A DNA stretch of 64,000 bases, from the NCBI GenBank assembly GCA_001972305.1, contig BDDD01000372.1, positions 211,237 through 275,236 on the forward strand. Direction: 5' to 3'. Source of the stretch: Cephalotus follicularis (taxonomy: Eukaryota; Streptophyta; Magnoliopsida; Oxalidales; Cephalotaceae). The position numbers were made by a program, and so were the translations under genes. A model generated the notes under the pieces. That model was not told the origin of the DNA. It searched no databases and saw only the letters and a list, made by a program, of their open reading frames with translations. Numbering within the stretch: the first letter of the stretch is position 1; every line of letters begins with the position of its first letter. Positions 34,427 through 46,737 of this stretch are shown here, in pieces.

Positions 34427-35743
34427 GATTAGATACTGTGAAGAGAAAGAAATGATCTAGAGAAGAAAGAGAATATAGATTTTGATGAATCACCACGAGA
34501 GAGAGAAGCAGGGTTTACTTGCGTGAGAGGGCTCTCCTGCTTTGTTTCCGTGTTTGTTTGCTATTGGTCAATAAAAATGGATTAATTGGCTTGAGGTTAA
34601 ATTTTTCATTAGGAACGCTAGAGGTTTCACTATGTAATTGAATGATTTATTAATATTAAAACTGTCTTTTAACAATCTCACTACCAAATCTAATGAGTAG
34701 ATATAATAAACTATATGACGATGATAAAATTATTGATCCATTAAAAAAAAGATAAAATATAAAAAAAAATTCAAGATTACATATATATTATTAAATTATA
34801 ATTTATATTAATAATAAAAGAGATTAATCTTTAAATAAATTAAAGTTTGAGGATGTTATAAACAGACTCAAACCTGAGAGAGTTTTTATAATATTTAAAA
34901 ACAGATAGAATCAAGTTTTAAATAATCAAAAACTCAAGAATTTTTTATATTTTATCCTTTAAAAAGTTACACATGATAAAAAAATCCTTACAATCCGTTA
35001 TCTTTACATCCCCCATTTGAGGCCAATATCCAAATTCAAAAGTAATAATAGAAAAGATGAGAAAGGTGTCAAATAATAATGCCTTTCAATTACGAGTTTA
35101 TCCCTTCCTGGACATTCAAGGATAGAGGAAAATTCTGATATCATATTGCTTCTCATATTTAATGGCTGAATTTGTAACATAGATTATTAAAATGCTTTTT
35201 TTTTTTTTGAGTAATTATACACACCCAATTACTTTGCCTCCATAAAGGATACTAAATGTCTAATGTCAATATTTTTTCAAGATGTTTATCATTTTACGTT
35301 CATCCATCTATTTTTTTTTTCTTGATATCTATCTATTTATACAGTCACTAAAATTTTTGAGATACATATTTTCTATGTCTTTTATGTGTATCTAAGTTTT
35401 GTGATTACTATTAATAAATAAAATAAAATATCATCCTTGATTTACACATAAAAAAAAAGATAATTAAATTTGAAACATTTTGTAACAGGTAAAACGGAAG
35501 GTTCAAAAGCAAAATGTCGCCTCAGCAGAACATTTTGTAATAAGATCATAAATTTGACCTCTTGAATCATACATCGTTCTATTTGGTTTGGTACAAATAA
35601 TATACTACAAGTAGTAGAAACTATATTTAAAAAATCTATTAAAAACTAAAAATCAAATAAAGCAAAATTAACTGTTTTGAAGCAAGCTCAACTTTTTATT
35701 TATTTTTCTCTCATAGGAACCAAAGTAAAGAGAGAACCTAAGG
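34427..35743. other. Spacer between RPN10 and the MLO-like gene
   Basis: About 1.3 kb holding the RPN10 5' UTR and promoter and the MLO 3' UTR, since both genes point the same way. It is AT-rich, with a T run near 35201. No additional gene or element is recognisable. Confidence 0.55.
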
Positions 35744-38700
35744 TTATGGAAAGAGGCATGAATCATCTTTCACATCATTAATTTCGTCATCTTCACCACT
35801 ATCACTGTCACATAGAGGATTGGAAGAAAACGAATTATTCAATAACTTCTCATCACTTGATGATCTATCGAAAATCGTACTCTGAGATACAGATGCCTCT
35901 TGATGGGAGGAGACCGATAAATCTTCGATTCTTGAGGAGCTTCTCTCCATATTGCTTGAATCAAAAGTATCACTTGTATTCATGTCATCCACCACAGAAT
36001 CCGAGGATGCAGTTGATGGTTTCAGGAGTGGAGAGGCAGAACTCTGCCTTGCCTTCACTCTCCTCTGCCATTTAGATAGTGATTGCCTAACATTTTCAGA
36101 TACCACTGATTTCTTGAACCTTGAACCCATCTACAACCAATTAAACATTCAGCCAGAGAGGAAGTAAGAAAGATGCAAAAGAAGACAACAAAGAAAGACA
36201 TACCTGTGTAATGATAACATAAAGTGGGAACGTTATAAAGCTACACCAAAACTGGGAGATTATTCTGCAGTGATTTTTATCAGTCATAAGAAGATGCATT
36301 TTCAGTTATCAACATTTGACTTGATAACAAATTGGAAATTGATCTCGTGTAATGGCATACCCAAATGTCAAGCGGATCACAACGAATTTACGGTTATCCA
36401 TGAAACAAGAAGGTTCGTGGATTTCCCACTGCAAAACATGAACTGTAATCAGCACCACAAATAACCAACATATGACTTTTGTCAAGTTGCCTGAAAATAC
36501 AAGAACCCGAACGCGGGTGCTACGTTGTCTCACCCACCCGCTCACTTTATTGAACTAACTTATTTGTACACAAAGCTTTGACTATATAAAGCCTTGAGGA
36601 AGTGTTATTTTTCAAATGTGGAATAAGGGGATATTTTGTTTTAACAAACAAACTACAACAAAAGCTACATGTAACACGGGAGATCATTCATGTCCTCTCA
36701 CAAACATGGATTGACGAAGCCCGGAGAAGTGTATATTACTTATATGCACCTGTGGCATAAATATCTGACTTTATTATTGGCAAAATATTCAAATTCTTAC
36801 CATGGACCAAAGGAATGATGACATCTCAAATGCATTCTGCAAATTCAATGGCAATGAATGGATAAGAAACCAATTTTGTAATTAAGCAGCAAAAGATGTT
36901 ATTGCCTCACTAACCTGAAATGATATAAATTTTATTAACCACAGAAGAAGCTTGGGCTTTCCAAACCAGAACAGATCATCCCTAAGGTTAAAATGATGAT
37001 TCCCTACCCATGGGCATTTATCCATGATTTCAACAGCCAACTTTACCACAATTCTATGCATTTTTGTACCCATTAGCAATACCAACTGTTTAATACATCA
37101 ACAATAAATACAGAAACAGTAGATGAAAGATTAGTACGGAGCAATTGCAGGTCAGTAAGAACAAAGAGAAGTCTAAGTAGATTTAACGACAAGAAAACTC
37201 ACAATGGCTGGAAGAAAGGATAGCCAAAAGTAAACATGGGTTCCTGAACAAAGTCACACAATTCATGATCAAGTTTCAGTAACAAGACAAGCAAGAAAAC
37301 TCCAAAAATAAAAAATTTCTACATGATATAACTCTCAGGGGTATGTGAAATTACACTTGAGTGTTTTATATGCAACTCTCTAGGATTTATAAATCATCCT
37401 GGGTTGAGCAATTGTAGAAATTGGCCAATGTCATCACAGTGAAAGTAAAGACTGTCGCCTGATAATTTAACAAATCCCAAATGAGTGCTATAATGGTATT
37501 GCTATGAACACCATTCCTGATGATGCATATGCATCTTTAGGAGAATCTAAACATCATGGAGCAGTTCAAATTCCATGGGAAAAATTTAATAAATGCATCT
37601 TAATTGCCATGACTAGTCGTTGAAGTGAATAGATTCCCTTAGGCATGAAACTTTACAATTGTCTGCAACTCAATCGTGTTCAATTTTCCCCAGGTGAGTT
37701 CCTAGCTAATTCTTCAGTTCTTATCTGCTCCATACTCGGAGAAAATTACCATGAAAATTTAGAAAGATGCAGATTATAACGTAAATCCAGAGAGGCAGAC
37801 TGCAAAAGAAGCAAAACAGAGTTATCAAATTTATTTGCTGAAAAGTGAACAAATATTTTATTTATAACAAGTTTACTATCATTGATACAATGACGTGAAT
37901 ACTTTGACAATATCCGAGAAGAAAAAGTGGGGAAGAACAACTGCCTGACACTGCAATTGAGTCAACATTGGCAAAATGATCAAAACAGATATAGTCTTTT
38001 AATAACAATTATTTGCAGCCATCTAGCAGGCATCCTGGTCAAAATGCACTTGCGCTGCGCATTATATGTTATGAATCAGTTTTATATTGTAAAGCGAATA
38101 TGTCTTTAGATTTGTAATTGGACACTGAAAAAAATGAACATGAATGTTCTATCATACCATTTTGACAATGTGGTACACCTTAGATTAGTTGAGGGTCAGC
38201 AAGTGAATTATTTAATCGAATGTCTTCTTTTAGCTTTAAAGATTATTAATAAAAGAAACACCAAAGTGCAAAGTAGAGTAACACCTAATGCCAACAATGT
38301 CACGGAATTCTTCCTCCATGCTTCGAATCATATAGTTGTGAAAATCATAGGTCAAGGGAAGTTGGTGAGTCTGCAAATAAAGAAAGAAGTTAGCAAAGTG
38401 CACGTGGTGGAGATCTATGAAAGATAATATGGAGACAAAATTAGAGAGGGAAGATTAGAGAGGGAAAAAGAGATATACAGAAAATAAAACATATTTCGTC
38501 TTAATGTGTTTTGACATTTTGTTCTATAAATGCAAATCTTATGTTAAAATTTATAATCTGGACATTCACGCGCAGTTCTGTTAATTCATGATTCCCGAGC
38601 AGTAGCACAGCAAAAGATTGTGCAAATAAGAGTTTATGGTAAGAATCTATGCAAGAAAATATGGTATATCCACCAGCTCCGATAGATTCAAAATAAATAG

Positions 38701-41226
38701 GCAGAAATTTCCATTTAAAGCCAAAGGTACATACAGTGATGAAGCCCAACCGCAAAGCCATGTAGTCAGCTCGGTTTATAGAACTCCAGAATTGGCGGCT
38801 GAAACAAAGCTGCAAATCAATGTATACTATTGGTTTCAAATTACTTGTAAATGCTAAATTGTGAAAGAGCACAAGAAAACAAGAGAAACATGACTGAAAA
38901 AAAGTATATTTTGAGCTACATGCAGCAGATATGATCTGGCAAGAGTGGAAAATATACCTAATCCAATAGTTTCTGACATTGAATTTAAGATTAACAGGTA
39001 GAAGTTGGAAAAAATTTTATCGAACAAAGATTTAATGTTGACAAATGGGAGTACAAACAGAGAACACCAGCCGTACAACCAATTAATGATGAGCATTATT
39101 ATGATTGTGAATTAACTTGATTGTGGTAGGTTCAAAAAAGGCCTTACTATAATTGATATCTATAGCATCAACCAAGGATGCGATGGCACATGCATGATAT
39201 GCATTCATACAAGTCCCAGGGTGATCACCTCCTAACTTAATGGCTTTCGTAGTGAACCAACAAATGCCTCCATACCCAATCCCAGCAGTTTTTAGTACAA
39301 CAAGAAGATAAGCAATAATCCAACATAAATTTAGATGAGAGACACAGTAAATGCATATATGTCTTTATAGGCAACATGGTACGAACAGTAAGGAGTGGCT
39401 ATAATGGTTATAGTTGATCTACTATACAGTCTTAAGCAACTGATTTACAGAACTTCTATGTGTGTACAAATATATATTTTTCATATATATTGATAACATC
39501 CAAAATAAGGTTTCAAATGTTTTCAAGTACCAGCCAAACAAAGATTCCATGCTGGCTCCACGGATGGGATGTATGGTGAAATATGAAGGTAGACAATCTT
39601 CTCATTTCTTTACTGTTTGATGCAGCTTGTGGATCTAAATTAACATTTCAATTGAGATAAAATGTTAGAGATTCCGTGGGCATCGTAAAGGACTTTCATC
39701 CGGAAAACATGATGGAAAGCCTAATTAAAGACCTTTATAAAAACTTTGGGATAAAGATCCTTCCAGTTCTCCGATTATATAGTTTAGACTAGGAGGACAT
39801 CATTTATGGATAATGATAAGAGCAAAAATGATGTTTGCGATATAACACTGGAGAACTGGGGACTGGATAGTAACTTTTTCCGAAACTTTGCACCTTGTCT
39901 CCTTTGGATTGCCATAGTCTTAGCTTGGTTTTCCCATACTCTCCAGCTATATATCTGCATGAATTAAATATAAGATGGGAAAGTTAAGTAATGCTCGCAC
40001 TAAAGACTATGTGTTATTAAGAAAGGGTATTAACCTTACTCATGGCTAAGGCAATGGCAATAAAGCTGTAAGAAACATGAGTGACTCCAAGAACAAATGC
40101 AAAACGATGGAGCTGCTCAAGGCTTTCATGTGAAGCAAAAGATTCATGGCCCTGCAACACAATTAACAAAGTTTTGAATTTGTCAATCTGAATGAAAAGT
40201 GAATACTGACTTACATGATAGATTCTTGAGTGGACACACATAGATACAATTAATGATAAGAACAAATATAAGATAAAAATATGACATATTGTCACAAACT
40301 GTTTACATGTATTCTTATCATTGGTTGTGTACACGTCGGCTCACATTGCTAATCTAATTAGAAGAATGACAAGTGAGAGCTCAATCATAATCAAACGACA
40401 AAACTAAATTAAAATATATCGGAGGAAATTCACCTCAGGACAATATTCATTATGCCTGACATTCACTTGTTGTCTGTATACTGAGTGGTTCAAATAATTT
40501 GAATTTGGACCAATAATGTGTTCCAATGATCTCGCATTGTTCTTCACTTCACATGGATAAAATTTGCTGCTTAACATTGATGATTTGACACAAATCTTGG
40601 CCACAAATACAATCCAATGACTCATCAACAACGACAAAAGCCCAAAAACCATTAATTCTGCTCACAAAATTAAACAAATCATAATCAGACAAAAATTTCA
40701 AATAATCTCAACCAAAAAAAAAACTGAAAATTTAAGCGTAACAAAAGTTGAAAAAGGACCGGGAATACTCATTGCATCATGTTTTGCAGATTGTTTTGGT
40801 GTAGCCTATATATATGAGGCACTAGTATGTTATTATCTGTATCCTATGAATAAATAAATAATTAAAAACACATAATAATTCCATTGAATACCTTCTTTGA
40901 TCTTCTCCAGGGCAGCAAGTAGAGATTTTCTCTTAGTTTTGTCCAACCACTATCAGAATGTGAAGGAGGAAGGCACATAAATCACGAAAAATAAGGATAA
41001 AAGAAACAGTCAAAGAAGCATCGTCATAGAACAACAAAACAAACTTCACGATTCATGATTAATGAGAAAACAGGGGAAGTGGTTTTTTTACCTTGCCAAA
41101 CTGTTTCAAAGATCTATGACAGAAGAACCCAAAAGCAACCATAACAGTAATCACAGTGCCTACCGCCCATGTAGGGGTCACGGCCAATGATCTTCCTTCT
41201 TCTCTAAAGTGCTTATCTCCTTCCAT
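35744..41226 (-). CDS. MLO: MLO-family seven-transmembrane protein, 15 exons, 557 aa
   Basis: Exons on the minus strand: 41092-41226, 40892-40949, 40434-40657, 40035-40151, 39894-39954, 39531-39634, 38735-38809, 38285-38370, 37750-37799, 37203-37243, 36915-37085, 36801-36836, 36361-36428, 36204-36264 and 35744-36130. Together they give 1674 nt in one frame. Family landmarks: [20 protein letters not shown] (first membrane span), [98 protein letters not shown] and [21 protein letters not shown] follows at residue 430, within the calmodulin-binding region [12 protein letters not shown]. The serine-rich acidic tail is family-typical. MLO proteins are plasma-membrane calcium-channel-like proteins; clade members act in powdery-mildew susceptibility, root thigmotropism or pollen tube reception. 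HHTSHPWS and the overall layout look nearest to the MLO4/11/14-type group, but that needs a tree. Exons 9, 10 and 12 are only 50, 41 and 36 nt. Confidence 0.96.
39093..39330 (-). pseudogene. RNase H-like fragment in an MLO intron (tentative)
   Basis: Inside the intron between MLO exons 6 and 7 the same strand is open for about 75 codons. It reads [12 protein letters not shown], then [20 protein letters not shown] and [11 protein letters not shown]. The pattern G-x-G-G, an AxACAIxxLxxAI helix and SKxxFE resembles the RNase H-type domain (RVT_3) of plant LINE-like elements. The usual catalytic acidic residues are not clearly present. It is flanked by no identifiable ends and is not part of the MLO transcript by my exon model. 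It may be a remnant of a non-LTR retrotransposon or chance. Confidence 0.25.
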
Positions 41227-42127
41227 TGCTATAGCTCAACCCGGAAACACAGATTCACTATTGGGTGTTCAATTCGTTGAACCACTGACCTGATAGCATA
41301 TAGAGCCAGGTAGTCTTTTTCAGTGCTTTTTGACACTGAGCTCATGCAGACCAACCATTAATGGCAACAATTAATTAGAGCGGGATGATGGTGGGGTTTT
41401 GGCACACAAAATAATGAAACTGTATTAATTATATGAGAATTTAAGACCACGTGCATGGGCTGTTACTAAACAGTTGCGCATAATGGGTCCCATGGCCTAG
41501 ATCTTGAGGTTTTGTAAGTGCATGTTTAAGGAAAAACTTCTGATACATCAGCGAGTAACTAAATTTTCTCCCTGTTTGGAAATTTGGCGTGCCTTGTCTT
41601 TTAGTTTCATCTTTGTCATCAAAATAAGTTGTGCGATCGTGGAGGACTAATATCATGCGGGATACTTACAAAAATTTATTGTAAATAGATTGTTAAAAAA
41701 TTACTTTCTCGTGAAAATAGGATTTAAACATTAAAAAATGTCAAATAAATTGAGGTGACCAACCTCTCTCGATCTTTGTCATGAAAGTATCAATACATAA
41801 GTATGATACATTAGAGTGTATAAGGTGCTAATTAATGGAATATGATTACGTCAATTGATGATGTATAATTCTTTGAATGTTTCATAAGATGGATTCAAGA
41901 GAACTGATTAACTGACCATATATTCATATACTATGATTATAATACGTTACTATCACTTGAAAGTGTTGAGACGATGGTTTTTTACAATATAAACTATGGT
42001 TAGCAGACGTGCCCATATTTAATTACTTATTCTTAAGATGAGAGAATGTTAATGTCACAAAATTCGTTTGGTATGATTACCTAAACCGAAAAATGCCTGA
42101 CCCACATGTGGGTAGTAAGTTACGACT
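41227..42127. other. MLO 5' flank
   Basis: Presumed promoter and 5' UTR of the MLO-like gene. No other gene is seen. An apparent 71-codon ORF at 41441-41656 has no recognisable similarity and lies in ordinary AT-rich DNA. Confidence 0.5.
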
Positions 42128-42968
42128 AAGGGTATGTTTGGTATTGCTGTGTGTTTCATAAAAGTGTTTTTTGAAAGTGCTTTTAGTAAAAGTGCTGTTG
42201 TCAAAAGTGCTGTGAGGAAACTGAATGCGTTTGGTAAATTCAATATAAAAGTGATTTTACAGTGAATATGTATTTGGTAAATATATTTTTGAACTGCTTT
42301 GTATATTTGAAATGACTGAAATGGACATGAAATTATAAATATTTATTTTGATTAGTTATTAATAACAAACCTAAATAAAATTCGTATTTTTTATAATTTT
42401 TGTCTTTCAAATTATGAATTTATATATATATTTTTTATCAAATATTAAAATTCATAAAAATTCTTATCAAGTTACATGATTTATGTCAGAGACGGATTCA
42501 TATCAATTTTTTTTATATTTGACAAATTTATTAAAAAAATATATAAATTATATTTTTTATCAATAAAATAAATATTCATCATCGTAACTACCATATAGTA
42601 AGATAAATTCTATTACGTGTGTTAGTTCAACAAGAATTGACAAATATCATCATGTTATACGAATTTATATTATTTTTTTTAATCAAGTCATTTTCAACAA
42701 AGAATGTGTTTTTTAACAAGAAGCATCCCTGCTTTTTTTTTTCAACTAAGCTTTGCATGCTGTGTTAATTCATTTTGTCATTTAAAAGCTAAATAGTTTA
42801 CACGCGATTTCACAACCAGCCAAAGTTTAACCAGTCAAAAATTGCGGCCGGACAATGTTAAATGCAAACATGCGTTTCACCAAAAGTACTTTTAATATTA
42901 TTTACCAAACAGAAAATTAAGGCCAAAAAGTGCTTCTGACTTGGGAAACGCATTACCAAACGACGCTT
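42128..42968. mobile_element. MITE-like element with TTTGGTA inverted ends (about 840 bp)
   Basis: The left end reads AAGGGTATGTTTGGTATTGC and the right end, inverted, AAGCGTCGTTTGGTAATGCG. Next to each end the element repeats AAAGTGCTTTTAGTAAAAGT-like and AAAAGTACTTTTAATA-like subterminal motifs. The core is very AT-rich and non-coding. AAGTTA occurs outside both ends, but a clean target duplication was not established. This type of end is common in plant hAT and PIF-like MITEs. Confidence 0.5.
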
Positions 42969-43279
42969 AAGTTATAGGACCAGTTAAGCAATTAATCAAA
43001 TTTGGTATATAAATAAAGAATATTGACTGCTGCTCACTCGACCTAAGCTTTAGTTATACGGTGATAGGCATAGGAGAAATAAAAAAATCGGCTAATGATA
43101 TTTCTACGATCTTTTTTTGTTCATTCATTATTTAATTTATTTAAATTAATTTTTGTGAATATTGTACTTTAGATCGAAATACCATTTATATAAAAAATCT
43201 AAGGATGTTTATTTCATGGTATCCTAGAGTAATTAATCCTAAAATATTTGTGATTGTTTAGTATAATTGCACATGACTA
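42969..43279. other. Spacer before element B
   Basis: AT-rich DNA without a recognisable gene, repeat family or RNA. It ends at the CCAAT target duplication of element B (43280-43284). Confidence 0.5.
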
Positions 43280-43284
43280 CCAAT

Positions 43285-44223
43285 TGATATGGGAAAAATT
43301 ATTTTATATTAAGGAGGACACGTGTCCTCCTCGGATGAAATCATATGTCTAGGGGGTTTGAAGCTCACGTAGACACTGATCAGAAGAGGCTTAGTAAAGC
43401 ACGTCAGAGAAGCAAGTGAGGAGGTCATTTCCTAACATTAGAGCCGAGGATATCTTATATGGCAGATGACATCATCCTTGGCACCAGTGCCGAGGACCTC
43501 CTCTTCCCGAGGAATTCTTACCTGGATACAGGGCAGAGGACGTCCCTCAAGGCACCAGTGCCGAGGACCTCCTCTTCAACTGTATCAAAGGAAACCTCAT
43601 CATCGGCAATATTGCAAAGGACCCAGCGTCACAGGCACAAGTTCCTAGCGTTGAAGACCTTGAAGCGAAAGAGAAGCAAGAGGCTCATCCTCTCGGCAGC
43701 AGTACCATGGTTCGCCTCCTCGGAAGCCATGTTGCAGAGGACCTCATCTTCGTTTATGGAATAAGGCCATAAAATCAGCCTACTTTCCAGGGATTTGTCT
43801 TCTGCCAAATATGGAAGATGAGATATAGCGAACAACCTACAAGGAAAGTACCTACAAACCAGGTGGAGATAAGGGAAATCCCGAGATCCTCGGCATTTCC
43901 TTAGGGGACAGTTATCACCTCCACATTTCACGCTCAAACAGTTATACTCTTGCACTATAAATACTAGTTCAACAGTCAGAACAAATGTCAGTCATTTTTA
44001 CTCTCAAAGAACCTTGTTTTCTCTGTGTAAAGGCCTAACTTGAGCGTCGAAGTGTCCCCGAGAGAACAACCACCTGGACCTTCTATGTGTTTGCTCTTCT
44101 GTGCAGGGAAAATATTCACAGTCTTCTTCTACCTTCATCTCGGAGCATTGACACAGCGTTTTCCTAAACAAATCAAGCCCTTACACGTGGGGTACTGTTG
44201 AGGGAAGGTTTTCTGTATCAACA
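43285..44223 (+). repeat. 5' LTR of element B
   Basis: 939 bp with TG...CA ends. It contains a duplicated 27-bp stretch with the palindrome GGCACCAGTGCC (43480-43506 and 43551-43577) and several GAGGACCTCCTC-type stretches. A TATAAATA box is at 43956-43963, so the transcript probably starts about 30 bp later inside the LTR. Confidence 0.93.
43956..43963 (+). promoter_or_regulatory. TATA box of the element B 5' LTR promoter
   Basis: TATAAATA in the context TGCACTATAAATACTAG. It is repeated in the 3' LTR at 54548-54555. Its position about two thirds through the LTR fits a U3-R boundary some 30 bp downstream. The promoter strength cannot be judged from the sequence. Confidence 0.6.
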
Positions 44224-44243
44224 GTTGGTGTCGTCTGTGGGAA
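44224..44243 (+). other. Primer binding site of element B
   Basis: GTTGGTGTCGTCTGTGGGAA directly follows the 5' LTR end. The equivalent site in element A is GTTGGCGCAGTCTGTGGGAA. The tRNA primer is not identified here. Confidence 0.7.
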
Positions 44244-44268
44244 ACGCAGCAAAAAGCTATCAACAGCC

Positions 44269-45668
44269 ATGCCTCCGAGAAAGAACAACAACCTGTTGGG
44301 AGCCTCAGGCAGCCAGCAACAGGAGGTCCCTCCTCCTCTCCCGGAAGCCGTCCAGGTGGTGGCCCAAGAACAAGCCCCTGTCACCGAGGAACGGCTCAAT
44401 CGGCTCATTCAGGGGTTGGAGCGTCTCACAGATCTGTAACGACCAACCTCGCCAACCAGGCCTAGGCCCGACCTGTCCAAGCAAATAGCAGAGGACAAAG
44501 CGGCTTTGTTAGGCCAACGGTGGAGATGGGGCGCCCCCGAGGTGCCAGGCGAAACCCGCCGAGGGGAGACGAACTTCTCCCAAGGCGGTCAGGGGATAAT
44601 ATTCCCCTGGGGAGAAGACCTGAGATCAATGCATCTCAGAGGGCAGAGTCCTCAACTTCCAGGGATCAGCCAAACGATCCCAGGAGAGCGCGCCATGAAC
44701 ACCATGCCATGGATATGGATCCTCGGGAGGAGGTCAGAGGAGAAGAAGAGGCGCAAGTGCGCTCCAATGCACCGCGCAGAGCTGGTACAGCGCGAGGAAG
44801 CAGGGCCGACCCCCCAGCTACAGTGGCTGGAGGGTCACGTGTCTCTAGCAAGGCTAGGAACATAGAGGATGTGGAGCAAGCGATGAATAGAAAGCTTGCT
44901 GAGCTGGAAAAAAAGTTCCGAGGAGCAGAACAGGGGAGAGAACATCTGTCAGAGGTGCACAACATCAGCGTCCACCCCTTCACATCCGAGATCATAGCGG
45001 AAGGATTTCCTAGCGGGTTTCGCTTCCCAAGACTTGACAAATATGACGGCTCCACGGACCCCATCCAACATGTGCGCTCTTACATTCAAGCCATGTGTAT
45101 GTACCAAGCCTCGGACGCTACACTTTGCCTAGGATTCCCCGCGACCCTGACCGGAGTTGCCCAGTCGTGGTATTTCACCCTGGCAGAGGATTCGGTGGAG
45201 AACTTCGATCAGTTTACGAAACTGTTCGTAACCAAGTTCCTCAATAGCACCACGCAGAGAAGGAACTCCACCCACCTGATCAATGTGGTGCAGGGAAAAG
45301 ATAAGTCGTTGAGAGATTACCTCACCAGATTCAACAGAGAGTCTCTCACACTGAAGGATCTGGAGCCATCATTTGCACTGGTAGCCTTGAATAACGGGCT
45401 GAGGAGCAACTCATCCTTCACCTTCTCTCTTTTGAAGAAACCGGCCAAGGACATGGCAGACCTGCTGAGGAGAGCAGAGAGATACGTCAACGCTGAGGAA
45501 GAGATGGCATCCAGGAAACAAAAGACGCCCTGGTCAGGCCATCAGGAGGAGAAAGGGGGGCATTCACAAAATGCTCCCGAGAGGAAAAAGAAGAGGAAGG
45601 AAATGTCAGACTTGTCCAAGGAAGACCTTAGGCATAAACTCTCCAGACGGGAGAGCTCATCCAGATGA
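44269..45668 (+). pseudogene. Gag of element B, broken near the N terminus
   Basis: The likely start ATG is at 44269 (MPPRKNNNLLGAS), with an in-frame TAA at 44437. After a frame change the reading continues from about 44520 to 45668. The conserved Retrotrans_gag core is clear: EGFPSGFRFPRLDKYDGSTD, then YIQAMCMYQASDATLCLGFP, AQSWYFTL, FDQFTKLFVTKFLN and GKDKSLRDYLTRFN. The preceding coiled-coil segment SSKARNIEDVEQAMNRKLAE matches element A. Gag forms the particle that packages the RNA. The reading stops at 45668, before the nucleocapsid part in another frame. Confidence 0.88.
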
Positions 45669-45734
45669 GGGGCACCAATCCCGTCCTACAACCACTTTGC
45701 CCCCCTCCTCGGCACTCGCACCAGAATACTTACA

Positions 45735-45947
45735 GTGGAACAAGACAAGGTCCCCATCCAGTGGCCCGAGAAGATGAGGTCACATGCCGAGAAGAGTAAC
45801 ACAAAAAAATATTGCCGCTACCACCGTGACCACGGTCACGATACTGAGGAGTGCATGCAATTAAAGAATCAGATTGAGGATCTGATTCGGAAGGGGCACC
45901 TGCGCAAGTATGTCGACAGAGATGCTCCCCAAGGAAGAAGGGAGTAG
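45735..45947 (+). pseudogene. Nucleocapsid zinc-knuckle segment of element B
   Basis: DKVPIQWPEKM is followed by KKYCRYHRDHGHDTEECMQL and RKGHLRKYVDRDAP. The knuckle is C-x2-H-x4-H-x4-C, not the usual CCHC of retroviral Gag, and A has the same. It lies in a different frame from the Gag core and so depends on a lost continuity or frameshift. Confidence 0.85.
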
Positions 45948-46088
45948 TGAAGAGAAGAGGCTCCTCGACAGCAAGAGGAGCAGCAGCAGCAAGAACCCAG
46001 AGGTGTCATCCACACCATCTCTAAGGGGGTCGCATCTGGTGGCGACCACAAAAATGCAAGAAAAGCCTACGGGAGACAGTCCCTCGCT

Positions 46089-46737
46089 GTGCAACAAGTC
46101 CATCACAGCAAAAGGCTGATAACAGGTGGAGAAGAGGAGGTGATATCCTTCTCGGAGGTGGACTACGAGGGATTACGTCTCCCTCATGATGACCCAGTGG
46201 TGGTAACTCTTCAAGTGGCTCTTTTCACTATGAAGAGGATTCTCATTGACAGTGGCAGCTCGACCGATATCCTATACAAACATGCATTTGACCAGTTGAG
46301 GATACCAGCAAACCAGCTCAACCTGTAAAGACCCCACTAGTTGGCTTCATAGTCCTCTAGAATCCATCGACCTGTCCATGGTTGCAGGCACGACCCCACG
46401 TCAAACTCAAGTAGAGATGACATTCCTGGTGGTTGATACACCAAGCCCATATAATACAATAATAGGGCGACCAGGGCTCAACCTAATGGAGGCAATAGTG
46501 TCCACGAGATACTTGTTGATGAAGTTCCCCACGAGGTTTAGCGTGAGAGAGGTCAGAGGAGATCAACAGGTAGCAAGGCAATGCTACAAAACTGTCATCA
46601 TGGACAAGGGGAAGGATAAGGTGCTTCCGATAACAAATGTGGAGCTCAGAGGAGACATAGAACCTGAGCGACCACAGCCTATTGAGGACGTGGTCCAAAT
46701 GCCCTTGGAAGAGGGCGCCACTGAAAAAGTTTTCTAA
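46089..46737 (+). pseudogene. Aspartic protease and linker of element B
   Basis: ISFSEVDYEGLRLPHDDPVV leads to the active site RILIDSGSSTDILY. After a frame break near 46325 come TFLVVDTPSPYNTIIGRPGL and VARQC, then the acidic linker (ERPQPIEDVVQMPLEE) up to a TAA at 46735. That stop corresponds to the glutamine of VFQVGSQLG in A, a CAA-to-TAA type change. The protein would mature the Gag-Pol polyprotein. Confidence 0.88.
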
